From positions 4,216,001 to 4,280,000 of the forward strand of contig JAEUWY010000005.1 in assembly GCA_022059125.1 (NCBI GenBank): a stretch of 64,000 bases of DNA. Direction: 5' to 3'. The notes below the pieces were generated by a model. It saw nothing but the letters and a program-made list of their open reading frames with translations. It did not search any database and had not been told where the DNA came from. The position numbers were made by a program, and so were the translations under genes. Of the stretch, positions 42,620 to 54,837 are shown one piece after another (positions within the stretch are counted from its first letter, which is position 1; each line of letters opens with the position of its first letter). Origin of the DNA: Corynespora cassiicola. Its lineage: Eukaryota; Ascomycota; Dothideomycetes; Pleosporales; Corynesporascaceae.

Positions 42620-45600
42620 GTGCGTGTCCAGTGTGCTCTGTGCCTGGAGCGGTGCAGCAGCTTGGCTGGCGGAGGGGGAGGGGAGCTTATATGGGACGCG
42701 ACGCGGGTATGAGTAATGGGGGCTTGAGGGCAGACAGGAGAGGGAGGGAAGGAGCGAGCGAGCAGGCAGGCAGTGGGCGGCAGGGGCACAGGAGGGGTTT
42801 AAAGGGAGGCAGGCGGCGGGATAGGTTGGGGACGGGCGCTGCTTGGAAGAATGGGATCCGGCGCAGAATGGGATTTGGGCATGGAAATCGCAACAAATCC
42901 ATGCCTAGTAATGCTAGCAACCGACGCGCGCGATCGCCGATTGCCAGAGGCGGTCCTCGTCAGCTGCCGCGCTGCTATAGCTCCCCAGCTTGCCAGCTCC
43001 CCAGCTCCCCAGCGCGCCCGTCACCTAGCTGCCCGCCCGCCCAATCGAGGCGCCGGGAGCATGGCGCTGCAAACAGCGACTGCGCCAGAGAGCCAGGGGC
43101 GCAGGGACGAAGCGTTGGGCCGTCGAAGCATCGAAGCGTCGGGACGGACATGGGCGCGGGCGTGCTATCTCCTGCCATGCCCTGTCGCCGATGGGCGCGG
43201 TGGTCCTGTCGTCTTGCATCGCGATCCCTCGCAGCAGCTTCGATCCAGTGGCTCGACTGGCCGGGGGCGACAAGGCGCTAGGCGAACCACGGCATCCGCC
43301 CTCGCCTGCTGCGACGCCTCCGGGGCTCTGTCTGGCCGAGATGGCCAGGGCAAGTCCCGGCAGCACGCGGCCGCAGTCCGTTGACCCCGCTGCTGCCAAG
43401 TCGACCTCGAGGGTGGCTCTGCAGAGCCTGGTCACGTGATGCCACCAAGGCCTTTTTGCTGTTGCTGCTTTGCCCTTGTCATCGGTGGCTCCTTTGCCTC
43501 AGCGGCCTCTTTGATGCTGAGCAATCATCCGCCTTTGCCACACCTCCCCGGTTCGGCTCCTTGTCCACTCGACCACCGTCCTCCAGACCCTGTTTGGTGG
43601 GCCGTCGACACGCATTTGCCACTTACGACATATGCGACTTTGGACAAGTGCCGTGACGCATCATGGGCAAAGATGATGGCATTTTTCAACAATCCCATGG
43701 AGCACCGTGCACCATCCCGTCTGTCTGCAGCCAACTTTCGCCTTCTGTAGGGGGCTCCCTGCTCGCGCCCCACGTCTGACTTCACTCGGCTTGCTGCTCT
43801 TACCTCTCGCTGTCTCTTTGCAGCTCGCCGGAGCCTGTCATTCATCTGCCACAAGCCCGCTGCGGCAGCATGTGGCTCTGTGCTGCCGCCCGAGCCCTGT
43901 GATTGGCCACGGCATCCGACCCCGCGGCAGCCTCCTCCGCCCTCTGCCAACCTAGCTTTTCCCACCCGACACTGACAAAACCACCATCTTCTAATTGGAC
44001 ACGGCACCTTTGGCCGCGACCGTGCTCTGCCATTCCGCCATGACATTGCCCTCCCCAACTTCTCCAAGTCATTGGCGGGATTGTATGCCATTACGACCTC
44101 TCCACCTCCATGATGTAGTTCGTAGCGTGAACCTAGCTACTGCGTCGACCTTCGCCTGGAACCATTGTCCCGGTTTCCCTGTAGATCATGCCACTCATCC
44201 CATTTCCTCCCCCGGGTATAGGTCTATCTATCCTCACACCACACTACCTGTTACAAGCACTTTGGGGTACACCACAGGCAACATCTTCTAGATAGCATTC
44301 TCCATCCACGCCCGAGAACAAACGCAGTGAATCGTCCAGCATGTAGCCCGCGATTTCCTCGCCTGCAACAGGAACCGCGGCCGTAATTGGCATGCTAAAC
44401 ACGCCCTATGACGTCTCATGCCCCATCTGCGAATACTCGCGAGGCTTGCGGCCACCTATGTCGCATGAGGGTTCCGGCTCGTCAATCTGGTGACGACGGA
44501 ATTCTTCTCCTGGCCATTCACACGGTATCTCAGGGACGCATCCTAGATCTATTTCCGCTGGAGGCCCCCAAATCTTGCCACCTTCTTGGACATGCACCCA
44601 GAGCGACATGACTTTGGTCAGGTTTTTTGCCGACCTGCTTTGTAATGCCTCCTGCTCGAACAACGGTCACCTTACCGTCTTTCAATCGCAAAAACACGTC
44701 TTCGTACATGCAGGCGGAGTATTTCCTCCAACTAGGTCCAAGAAATGCCTTCAAGTGCCGTCTCAGTGGTAAGATCAGCACAAAATACGTCGTCTCCTCG
44801 CACCCGCCTCTCCTTCACCACTCCGTCCCATATACCCTTCGTCCGAGGTCGCTATGTCTTCAGGTGTATTCGACGATGGTAATATGCCACGGCTTGCTCC
44901 CGAGTGTTTCCAAAATATTTCTAGAAAACCAACTTGCGCGTCAATTAGAGGTCCGCGGACCCGCATAACCGTGGGGAGGCGCCGATATGGACCTGACGAA
45001 CAGTGCAAAGCTCCATCGCCGATTCCAGCAACATATGCCTGGAACTGAACACAAAAACAGTCATTTCATATACTTCCATCATGTCTCGGGGCAATTCCTT
45101 TGTAAGAGGTGCAAGCAGGTTGGGAGGGTAAGGGGCGACGTCAATGCTGGACGAGCTAAGCCGCATTGGGCATGGGCGCACAGTGCCTCGTTCTTTCCTT
45201 CCTGGTGGTGCCAGGTGTCAAATTTCGCCAGGCCTGCCCCCCTATAGCATGATACTCATCTTGAGCCTCGCATTAGTTGAGTCGCCATATCCTCTGCCCT
45301 GTACAGGGCGCCGTGAGTTACCGAGTGTCGCTATTTGTGGTCCTCCAAGCCTGGTTAAACTCAGCATGTCGCACGTACGATTTCCACGGTACATTCCACC
45401 TGTCACGAGCTGCCATATCCAGAAGCTATAGATTTTGGTGCTTGTTGAGAGCATTGTACAGGATGCAACAGCAGAGACCGTGTCAGAGCCATTTGGAAGC
45501 CCCCGGGAATCCACCCGAGTGAAAGTGCCTTTGCAATCGACGGCAGCCACACAGAGGATCCGAATAACAACATGAAGTTGGCCAAAAGACCGCTTTCAAT

Positions 45601-48495
45601 CATCCTCATAGGCCAAATCATGCCCATTATCACTATATGCATGCCAAACTGGCCTCGGGACAACAGTGAACAGCAGTGTAGGACCTTCGGCTGCCCCCAG
45701 CCTACATGCTCCGGCTCTCAGTTCTCTAACAAAACTTTCAGAATTTACAGATAACCCAACCTATATTTGGCATCTACGCACCTGGGTACCTAGGTAGATA
45801 AACACAATCATGTGGCCATTAGACGTACCTATCCCCTGAATCGCCGCACCCTCGCCCCTCCCTACTTCGCCCGCACACGACCCAACATCCGAAATCAGCC
45901 ACAGAACTTGGGAAGAAAAAAAGGGAACATGGAGTATCTGGACTGATGGAAATCGGGTGGTTTCCGCCATATCGCACTGAGTGATGGTCGATGACACTTG
46001 GGGGCGGCTGATATGAACAGCTGGGAGTTTCAATGGATAGCCCTGGTCGCAGGTGGTTGCAGCTTGTGGTGTTCAATACTTATGCTTGATGAAATTGAAG
46101 GAGTCGGTGCAACATCGACCGCAGACTCCCTTTTTGTGGACTTGATCTGTGTACCTTGTTTGTGGCGTGCTTCCTCTTTGGGAGGGCAGTACAAGCAAAC
46201 CCGATCGTATCAGATCGGCCTGCTCACCTTTCATAAGTCCTCAATCTTAGGTATTCAATGGATTTTACCCATGGATCTGTCTGCGGTATCATAATTTAGA
46301 TGCAAATAGATACATACCACGACGGAAAAAAGCGTTGGTATGAGAATGAGATACATCAAAACGAGACTGTAGATTCACAAGAAGAAATGAAGCCTTCTTT
46401 TTTAATTTAACACGAACAGTACTAAGGGCGAATCTCAAGATTGTTTCCATGTGTATTGGCTATCTGTGTCTCCAATATTGGATCAGCGGCTATTTGTTTT
46501 GATAACACACATTCGGCCCTGGAGAGTCATTTGGAGCGTAACAAGGCAAAAAACAAAAACAAAAAAGACCTCGGCTTCATCCGACTGGCACAAGCACACA
46601 CAGGGAATCACGAGGAATGAGCGACACTTGGTTGCTAATTGTTGGAATTGGCAGCTATTACGGCACTATGAAAGGCATAAACGTAAACAAGTAGCTTGAT
46701 TTCTTTCCAGAATGGTATGGTTACTGTCGGCAGATCGATTATTACAGCTTAATCATATACCGCGTAAAAAGCTCGCTATTATATTGGCAGAGGATTTGTC
46801 GCTCAACCTTTGCGGAATAGCCTCTGCACATGGGCCTTTAATGGCGAAGCACCTCAACTGCAGCTCTCCCCAGCCTTACAATTCGAACATTTTGATGCTG
46901 GAACTGGTTTTCTTAGCTCTATCGATGGCAATGATTAATAGGCGTGGCTTGCGCTTCCAAACCAGAGGCTTTGCGGAACGCCAGATTGCGAAAACAACCC
47001 CCCAAACACCTCATCCGAGGCGAACTGTAGGTTCCATCTTCTGCGTTGCCGTGCTGGCGATCTGCACACGTGATGTGCCGCGCACGTTCCACTGTGCTTG
47101 CATGCCCAATGATCTGCCCTTCGACGGTGCGGTGCATCAACCGCCATGCGATCTTCCCATGCTCTACGTCCTAACGCCAAAAACCGGGCCTTTGTTCTTT
47201 TTCGAATAGCTCTGTCGCCGGCACTGCATCGGTACCCAATGCGGGGGAGCCGCAAAGTAAAACGGTTAGCTCACTCTAGAGTAAGGTTTCGGAACGATCC
47301 GACATCCGGGTTCCGGAGCGGTAGGCAATAGTTGCAATGATAAAAAAGGACAAGAGCAAGGCTGGCGCCAGAGGTAGTGCCTGGGATATCTGGGTAGGGG
47401 CTTGGGTTGTAATGGAGGTCTAGATGCTCCATGGGGCTTTCTTTTGGTCATGCCTTTGCTTTTTGGCTTCTCCTAGGGTGTCTATGCAGGGGCCAGGCGG
47501 TGCGGCCAATTTCCCCGAGTCGTACTTGCTTCTTTCTCGCCACCCTCGACCTCAGTCCTCAGCTGGACCCACCATCTGGGCGCATTTGTATAGGAACGAG
47601 TGTCCTTTTACTCGGTGTGAGCTCCTTGTATTCGATTGGGCACATTTGACGTCGTTGCATTTGCAATCGTCCCAGTCCCGGAGAGCCCAAAACCATTGTT
47701 TGTTCGCCACATCTGATGTGGACTTCTTGTCCAACTAGGATTGTGGCAATGGCATGGCATCTTTAGGCTATGCTGCCGCCCTCGCGGTATGGAATCAGGC
47801 CACATGATCTGAAGAAGGAGGGATGCTGCGTTGCATTCTTACTCTACGTGGAGAATAGCTGACAGACTTGAGCTTGATTCCAAACGCACGGCTGAAGCTA
47901 ATTCCACTGCTTTAATCTTCGGGCACCCCATTGACGGGAATAAGTACCGTGGCAGAACATGTGGGCCGCGGCCCAGATGTCAACGTGGACCCCAAGTGTA
48001 GGCAGTAGGATTTTGTAGCCGGATGGCTGCAAGGTGTGCCTATCATGAACTGGGCAGCAGCCCCAGGAGATGGGCCTAGGCATTGGAGGCTTGCTGGGCG
48101 TTGGGGTTGCCAAAAGCAAAAAGCCACGCTCGAGGCTGCAGTTCGGACGCCCAAACAACGTGGCTGCAGAGTGACTTCGAGGTCGAAACATATGGTGTTG
48201 TGCTGGCCGCCGTTGTTCACAAGGAGTGATCCAAGGTGCGTGTCTAGTCCCAGGCCGGACGGGCTGTAGGCTAGTGCCTCGGCTCTGTTGGCTGGTATCG
48301 ATTCCGCGGATCCCATCCAATCAGTACCCACTTGACGTCATCTCATCACCCTGGCCGTGGGCGGGCGTTCCACTGCACGCCCGACTCTGGCTCCGTCGCC
48401 GTTTGGCTTTCCGGCCCTTCATTACATCCTACATCGAATTCCTGTGTCTATTTTTTGTTTTGACCGATCCTCCATCTACGGAGCCACGCCCCATC
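42468..48495. other. 6-kb gene-poor divergent region between the bZIP and first Zn2Cys6 genes
   Basis: No gene could be supported on either strand. 42.5-44.0 kb is GC-rich with many long accidental frames on both strands, and carries the (TG)n run and GCAGG-type repeats. 44.4-45.8 kb shows short protein-like stretches on the minus strand in several frames without a joinable exon set, which may be decayed gene material. 46.0-48.4 kb has nothing recognisable. Both flanking genes are regulators and are transcribed outward, so this span is the upstream side of both and could include long leaders or promoters. Confidence 0.4.
42580..42618 (+). repeat. (TG)n microsatellite, about 19 units
   Basis: Uninterrupted TG dinucleotide run upstream of the bZIP start; read as (CA)n in the direction of the gene. 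It may lie in its 5' leader or promoter. Confidence 0.95.
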
Positions 48496-51429
48496 ATGCA
48501 ATATACCCCCTCGGCAGCCGGGAGCAGTTCGCAGCCAAAGATCGCAATCCCTAGGATAGAGCGACGCGAACCCGATAAGTCCCTAGAAGACAGCAAGAAG
48601 CATCGTGCCAGCAAGGCTGTGAGTTGATATCGAGGCGCGAGGTGGAATGACTTTAACTCTGCGCAGTGCACCAGTTGCCGGAGAAGGAGTACGTCTGCTC
48701 TACACGTATTACGGGGCTCAGTCCTGTTCGTACGGCTGGATATTCTGCGGGTCGGAGACAACGCTTATTGGGCAGCGAGCTAATCAGGTCTAATACAGAG
48801 GTCAAGTGTTCTGGCGACATCCCAATCTGTATCACCTGCAGAGTGAACAATACTGAGTGTGTCTACGATCCCTCACGCCGAGATCGCTTGAGAGAGTTCG
48901 TTGGCCTTCGCCCTCAACCGCCATCCCGTTACTGACCAGTCAGGGCGACCAACCAGAAACAGAAATTGGTGTCGCTGCTGAGAGAACTGAGTCTGCATGT
49001 GGATGATGATTACAAGCGCCGAATCAAGAATGCCCTTGAAGATGTATGCACCTACAGTTTGGTGCACCGAGCTTTGCTTACCATTGCAGGCTGATATTGA
49101 GGAACCTACCTCTCCCATTTCCGAGTCTCGCGGGAAAAGGCAAAGGCGTGACTCGCAACCGGGACACGCCCATGAAAGAAGCCAGTCTACGGACCAAGAG
49201 GCCCACGTCTCGGCATCCGTAGGGTCCAATGAAGACTTGGACGTAGTTGGGGAAGATCTCCTACGAAGCCAGGAGGCGAGTAGTACGGGGTTTCTGGGCC
49301 AGAATTCAGAAGTACATTGGCTGCAAAGCCTCGAGCGACAGATGAACTCGTCGGAGAGCGAGCCCGCTAGGTTACCATATGGTCCACCCGGCGCTGGCGA
49401 TACAGCCAAGGAAGAAAGGACAAACGCTTATCACGAGAGGCAGCGGCTGTCTCCACATAAGAACTCGCCCTACGTCGCTGACTTCTCCTTCTATCTCGAC
49501 AACGAGGATTTGGATCTGGACATAATGGTCGACCCCTTCGAGCTGCCAACTGCGGAAACAGCTGAGAGACTTTTCGACTGCTACGTCAAAGCCGTACACA
49601 GTCCCTTTCCCATCTTACACAACTATTTTCATCATCAGTTCCGCCAGTTTTACGGTGCGATCAAAAAACAGAAGCCTTATCAAGTTCCCGACAAATGGAA
49701 GGCATTGCTCAATTTGGTATTTGCCATAGGGGCTAAATATTCTCACCTCGTTCGTGCGAACTGGCAAGGCGACGATCGTGATCACGTCATCTATGCTTCT
49801 CGAGCAATTCGTTTACTCAGACTGAAGGATTTCGGCATAATCATGGCTGCCCCAGACTTGACACTGATACAGGGAAGTTATGGGAATCGACCATGTGTAA
49901 CTCATTGCTAACATAACCCAGGCTACTGGTCTGCTTTCCTTATATTATCTGGCGACAGGCCGTGTGAATAGGTAAGGGTGCACCCTATGACATCAGTTGT
50001 CGTGGTACTAACCTATGGCTGCCCAGAGCTTGGATTGTGATTGGCATCTCTCTACGCTTCGCTGTATCTATAGGGCTCCATCTCCGGAACGAAGATCCAA
50101 ATGCTTCTGTAAATAGGAAAGAAGATATGGTCAGGACCTGGTGGGCGCTTCGGTCCGTGGAATGTATCCTCGGGGCAATAGAAGGACGGCCTTGCATCAT
50201 ATCCGAAGAGGACACCACCGCTCGACTTCCCGGTAACAACACCAGGAGCCCAAATACATTTGGCTCAGATACAGACGCTCAGAGCCAGTACTCTACCTTC
50301 AGGAGGCACTCTTCCACAAACACCACAAGCAGCACAGTCTCCAGTGTAGCGTCAATCGAAGCAGGTTCATCTTTTCTGGTGGCCCATATCAAGATTGGCC
50401 TGATCACTCAAAAAGTGCTCAAGAGCGTTTATTCTGCACGTACCGCCGTTGAATCATGGGGAAACCTGCAGAAGGAGATTTCCAATCTCTTACGCGAACT
50501 TGAAGGGTGGGCGCAGGAATCACAGATATACAGTGCCACACCCCCTGATATCGGCAGCAATGCGGACTCTTTGCGGGAACGTATGCTGCTTCGCATGTAC
50601 CACAGCAGCACAAAGATGCTCATAACACGGCCTTGTCTCTGTCGCATCGAGCGAAGAATTCCAGACCAAAGCCGAAATTCTGCAAATTTCAATGATAAAA
50701 CTGCTGGGGTCTGCATTGAAGCTGCCAAGGATCTCGCCCAGCTATTGCCCGACGAGCCGAATCCAGGCTACATTTATGAACTCGGCCCGTGGTGGTCCAC
50801 GACACATAACAGTAAGAAACATATCGCCTTCCGAGTATGATGATTTCTAATGAGCCTATGACACAGTTGTTCAAGCCCTCGCCGTGTTCCTTCTCGAAAT
50901 TTGCTATTCGCAACCGCACCTCTCGTCCAGACAGTCGAGCATCGCGCCACAGGCCAAGAAGCTACTTCTGTGGCTGAAGTCTATGACTGAGGATCCAGTT
51001 TCCCAACGGGCGTACCAACTCATCATGTCTATGTTGCAAAAGTCCAAAGTGGGCATAGATCTCGATATGACTGAGCTAGGGCATGATGCTTCACCAAAAA
51101 CGTGGGGAAATGAAGTCCATTCATATGCCAAGGTCAACGAAGTAGCCAAATCATGTTACTGGAATGGCCAAAACGCTGGTTCAAACCTGCAAAGAGTAGA
51201 CTTTCAGCCCGCACACCCACAAGCCATGCCAAATATGACATCCCCGGGAGAAAATATTCTAGGCCCGTACGCCTACTTGCACAACAACCACAACAGCCAT
51301 TTCTCCCAATCGCCTGCGATCTACAATAACCCTTTCATGACCCCCTTAGATCAGTATAATCCCTGGAGTGTAAACAATATGGATACAGGAGAACAATATC
51401 CACAACAGAATAGCGAATATCGGTTGTAG
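48496..51429 (+). CDS. Zn2Cys6 transcription factor with Fungal_trans-type middle region
   Basis: Eight exons were deduced: 48496-48618, 48667-48688, 48799-48895, 48944-49043, 49090-49872, 49922-49971, 50027-50811 and 50867-51429 (840 aa). The zinc cluster is split by an intron. Exon 2 gives 'CTSCRRR' and exon 3 continues 'VKCSGDIPICITCRVNNTEC', so C-x2-C-x6-C-x6-C-x2-C-x6-C is complete. A linker 'KQKLVSLLRELSLHV' follows. The regulatory domain begins near 'FELPTAETAERLFDCYVKAVHSPFPILH' in part and includes 'ATGLLSLYYLATGRVNRAWIVIGISLRFA' in part. The tail is Asn/Gln/Pro-rich. All junctions are GT..AG except the donor after 49872, which reads GGAAGT where GTAAGT is expected. Without removal of that 49-nt segment, translation stops at 49909-49911. 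The family is certain; whether this allele makes full-length protein is open. Confidence 0.82.
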
Positions 51430-52253
51430 AGTTCCCAGGGCAAAGTCCTGGTTCATGTCCCTTCAGCGATCTATTGCATTGGATGGATTCCTAGCATTGT
51501 AGGAGAGCACTATCTATGTACATAATATGAAGAGCATAGACAAGCACGCTCTAGGTCTCAGGGCAATGCTTCGACTTGGTTGATATCCCAGTAATCATAT
51601 GGGTAATTCAAGGGCGTTATGCCTGGCATCTCCAGGCAAGGACAGCAGATCCATGTAAAATAGGAATTTCAACGTTGTAATCGCTATTTTAGTTTACAAA
51701 ACCAAAAGTGGGCTAATACTTGGCTGTCAATCTTGGAGTCCGGGATATCGATGTTACACTGTCTTGTCATCTTCGCGGGTGCCATTAGTCGAAGACCAGG
51801 CAGGCACGGTCCACTTGCCACACAGCTCGGCAGAATGGGTCGACCAGTGCTGTAGATACCCTCACAAGGTGCGCATACCACAGTCCAGTACGTAGTTCTT
51901 ACCAACATAGCACCCCTCTCAGCAGCACGGCGATGCCCGAGTTTCATGAGATGTTGCGCCTCAATATTATTGGTCTGGAGCGTAGAACCGATAAATTCAG
52001 GCCTCGCCAGGTCCTCGGGCAAGGAAGCTCGTCTCCGATCCTTCCACTCTTGGCACTCCGCGGAGCACGCTATATAGCCCCTGCAGGCAGGCAACCCTCA
52101 ACTCCTTTTTCGATTTCAGGTGGTGTCGGCTGATTCAGAAATATTTCCTTTGCGCTTGCATCTACTCGTTTTGTTTTTTTTTCCAAATCTTCGCCTCGTT
52201 CATGTCCAATCGCAAAGCTCTAGTCGTCATTAAGCAAGCGCTGGAGAGCCGGT
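51430..52253. other. Intergenic between Zn2Cys6 gene and 65-residue micro-gene
   Basis: A minus-strand frame (51684-52094) contains 'ACSAECQEWKDRR', weakly like part of a MYND zinc finger, but the finger is incomplete and no other exon was found. Otherwise nothing. The region just before 52254 is probably the promoter of the micro-gene. Confidence 0.4.
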
Positions 52254-52586
52254 ATGGCAGTGTTGAGCTATATTTACAGCGCCGTGATCAGTATGTTTAG
52301 GTTTTGGGGGTCCTGCGATACCAATGAGCATGAGCGGGTAAGTAATTGAGCCAGCATTTGATGTTCCCTCAGATGGATGTTCCTTTGGAGCATGGCGCTT
52401 GTTGACTGATGATGAATTGCGCAGATCATGCAACGCGCAGCGTATAGCAAATTTGTGTTCTATGGGTCGATGAGCCCGAATGAGGTGAGTGGTTTTAAGC
52501 TTTTTGAGTATGAACTTTGCTTATTCGAGCAGTCTGTATCTTCGTTCGGACGGCCTTCGATGGATAGTGTGCAGACGAGGGAATGA
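52254..52586 (+). CDS. Three-exon micro-gene, 65 aa, unknown function
   Basis: Exons 52254-52337, 52425-52484 and 52533-52586 all end on codon boundaries, and both introns have strong signals (GTAAGT...GCAG, 87 nt; GTGAGT...GCAG, 48 nt). The protein starts 'MAVLSYIYSAVISMFRFWG', a hydrophobic, possibly membrane-anchoring helix, then a charged 'TNEHER', then 'RAAYSKFVFYGSMSPNE' and 'FGRPSMDSVQTRE'. The exons are too short to appear as open frames. I do not recognise a family. The phase agreement, splice quality and position between two Zn2Cys6 genes argue for a real gene, but chance assembly cannot be excluded. A different ATG at 52204 (MSNRKALVV) is in another frame and does not splice in phase. 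Confidence 0.5.
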
Positions 52587-53201
52587 CTTGGGAGCTGTCA
52601 CGAACAACACAAAAGTGGAGGAGTTTTTCGTCATTTCTCAGGATAAAAAGTCTCAGATATGCAAGCATGAGAACGTGAATGACCAATGGCATGTGTTAGA
52701 CGGTCAGCAATAGGATATTTAGGGGAAGCTTAACGCTAAGTTTGAAATATGAAGTGGAACAAGCTTTCTGCCAAATTTGCCATTGAGATGGATATTTCCC
52801 AACCGACAGGGGAGAGGAGTAATTCATATCTGATAAGCAATATGGTTGAAATCTTTCTATGATCACTTTTAGCTGTTCAATTCAACGGCGATCAAGCAAA
52901 TTTATGCTTACTGGATGAGTTGACGGCAGTAAATATGGGTACAAAAACATCAACCATTATTTTCTGCCCTCGGAGTCTGATCCAAGATGTTTCTATGCAA
53001 CTGCAAGAAATTATGGATCCTGAGAAGCGAAAGGCGATGAGCTGATCAATAACTGCGAGCTGAATAATCGCGCCTGACTAATGCGCTAGAAACAGCTAGC
53101 CTCGATGTCTTTTGGCATCTCCGCTGGGGCGCCTTACCCTTGGCTTCCATCCTGCACCCGCCACGAGTTCTTGCATTTCTATCACAGTCGATTTCTTTAG
53201 T
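52587..53201. other. Intergenic upstream of second Zn2Cys6 gene
   Basis: AT-rich, no open frame of note. Likely promoter of the gene starting at 53202. Confidence 0.5.
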
Positions 53202-54727
53202 ATGCCTCCTAGAACAAACTCCTGTGCCATTTGCCGCAAAAAGCGGATCAAATGCGATGCGACACTCCCGCAATGTCTGATGTGCGTACGTACGGGTCGC
53301 GAATGCCCCGGACCGTTACGGGGGCCCGTGTTTATCGATATGACAGCCTCCGCAAGCTCCAAGAAACGCTCCAAGAACACCAGCTCCCAGAGAGGCAATA
53401 ACCACAGGCATTTATCTTACGGCCAGCAGGAACAACTAACCCCTGAAATGGCCCCTCAAGTTTCACAGCGATATATGATTAATGAAGCCTTCTACGCAAA
53501 CTTTCTCTGCTATTTTACAAGCGATGGCGAAGGAAAAGATATCCAGAACAAAATGACTTGGCTTCATCGACTCCCATATCTCTCATCTGACGGCACTAAT
53601 ACAGCCCTCACAATGGCTTTGCAAGCCACAGCATCAGCCTTTTGTGGCGTCGAGACCGCGAATATAGCTGTTGTTCGCGATGCCTGTAATCTGTACGGGC
53701 GCGCTCTAAACCTGCATGCCCGCATTCTCTCGTCCAACCCCAAGGAGGTCACCGTTCACATGGTATCCACGTCCGTGGTGCTAAGTCTGTTCGAGGCAAT
53801 GCAAGCTACTACAGCAGATGCCTACCGCGAGCATATCAACGGAGCTGCGAAGATGCTAGAAGTGACAGGACCAGGCCAATGTATGGAGGGTGTCCTCTGC
53901 CAGCTGTTCTTCCACATACGAACCCGTAAGTAGCTTTCGGTTTATTTTCCAATTGTGAACAAGATTAATACATGCTAATGTGGTTAGAAATGGCTTTTGT
54001 CTATCTCACGACGGAAAAGGCCCAACCTTTGTCGGTGAGAAAGATTCTGACAGAATCGCTTTTGTACCGTCGTCTTCCCGTCTTCCAAAGGCTGATGTCA
54101 CATATTGCAACCCTGGCCGAGATATATGTCAACAAAACGTCGGCGAATTCCAAACAGCAGCTCATCTCCCTCTCCATTTACCAGTCCGTAAGAGCTGATG
54201 TTGATTCTCTTTGGCTCGAGTACAAGGAATCAGCATCCGAACGCGAGGAAAATTTATTCTGGAATGCGCCATCAGGCAAGACAGAATTTCGAGACGGCTT
54301 CACAGCCCTCTGCATTGCATACTTCTCGGCTGCACGTATTCTCTTCTCTGTGCTGGCACCAAGACTTGCAGCCACATACCCAGAATTCGAGGACCACTTT
54401 GGCAGAATTCTTGCTTGTGCAGATTTTTTGCAAAGTAAAAAAATCGGGTGCGCATACATGCGCATGGCAACGCCGCTTTATCTTGTGACACTACATAGCC
54501 CAATTGGAAGGCAGAGAAGCAAAGCTATGCGAATCTTCGAGGATTGGAAGAAGGGAAGCATGGCTGGAATAAGTGCATTGGCCTTGGATACAATCCAAAA
54601 ACGACAGGATCATCCGCTCACTCTGGATGACTCTGCCTGGCCAGAAGAGCTTGTTTTGGCTCAAAAGTCATACGAGAACCTTCCCTTGGAGATGTTTCGG
54701 TTTGAGGACTGGGTGGGGCAAGTGTGA
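53202..54727 (+). CDS. Zn2Cys6 transcription factor (Fungal_trans_2-like)
   Basis: Two exons join in phase: 53202-53925 and 53988-54727, intron 62 nt (donor GTAAGT, acceptor TTAG); 487 aa. The zinc cluster sits at the very N-terminus: 'CAICRKKRIKCDATLPQCLMC' in part, with the sixth Cys in 'RTGRECPG', giving C-x2-C-x6-C-x5-C-x2-C-x6-C. A Ser/Lys-rich linker follows, then a helical region with 'FEAMQATTADAYREHINGA' and 'AAKMLEVTGPGQCMEG', typical of the Fungal_trans_2 class (the type often beside metabolite genes). The chosen start follows a pyrimidine-rich leader; an upstream in-frame ATG at 53112 would place 30 unlikely residues in front. Its closest neighbours are the 65-residue micro-gene upstream and a secreted PEBP gene in tail-to-tail orientation. 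Confidence 0.9.
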
Positions 54728-54837
54728 AGGCGGGGGTTTAAGAAGTATGCTCGGAGCAGCACCATTTACACATTCGAAACTATGACGACCAGATGGATAT
54801 CTCCCATAAACTTCGAACATGTATTGGCTCCGAAGAA

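Noticed and set aside
42514..44091. Long frames on both strands in the GC-rich region, up to 255 codons
   Set aside because: They arise from GC-rich composition with few stops, carry (TG)n- and repeat-derived residues, and show no domain or splice pattern.
44406..45663. Several minus-strand frames that look protein-like, for example 'MMEVYEMTVFVFSSRHMLLE'
   Set aside because: No set of exons joins in phase, no domain is recognised, and the plus strand has frames of equal length; at most decayed gene material.
51684..52094. Possible MYND zinc finger ('ACSAECQEWKDRR')
   Set aside because: Only a quarter of the finger pattern is present and no upstream exon supplies the missing cysteines.
52204..52302. 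ORF starting 'MSNRKALVVIKQALESRYG'
   Set aside because: It cannot be spliced in phase to the following exons; the overlapping frame starting at 52254 can.
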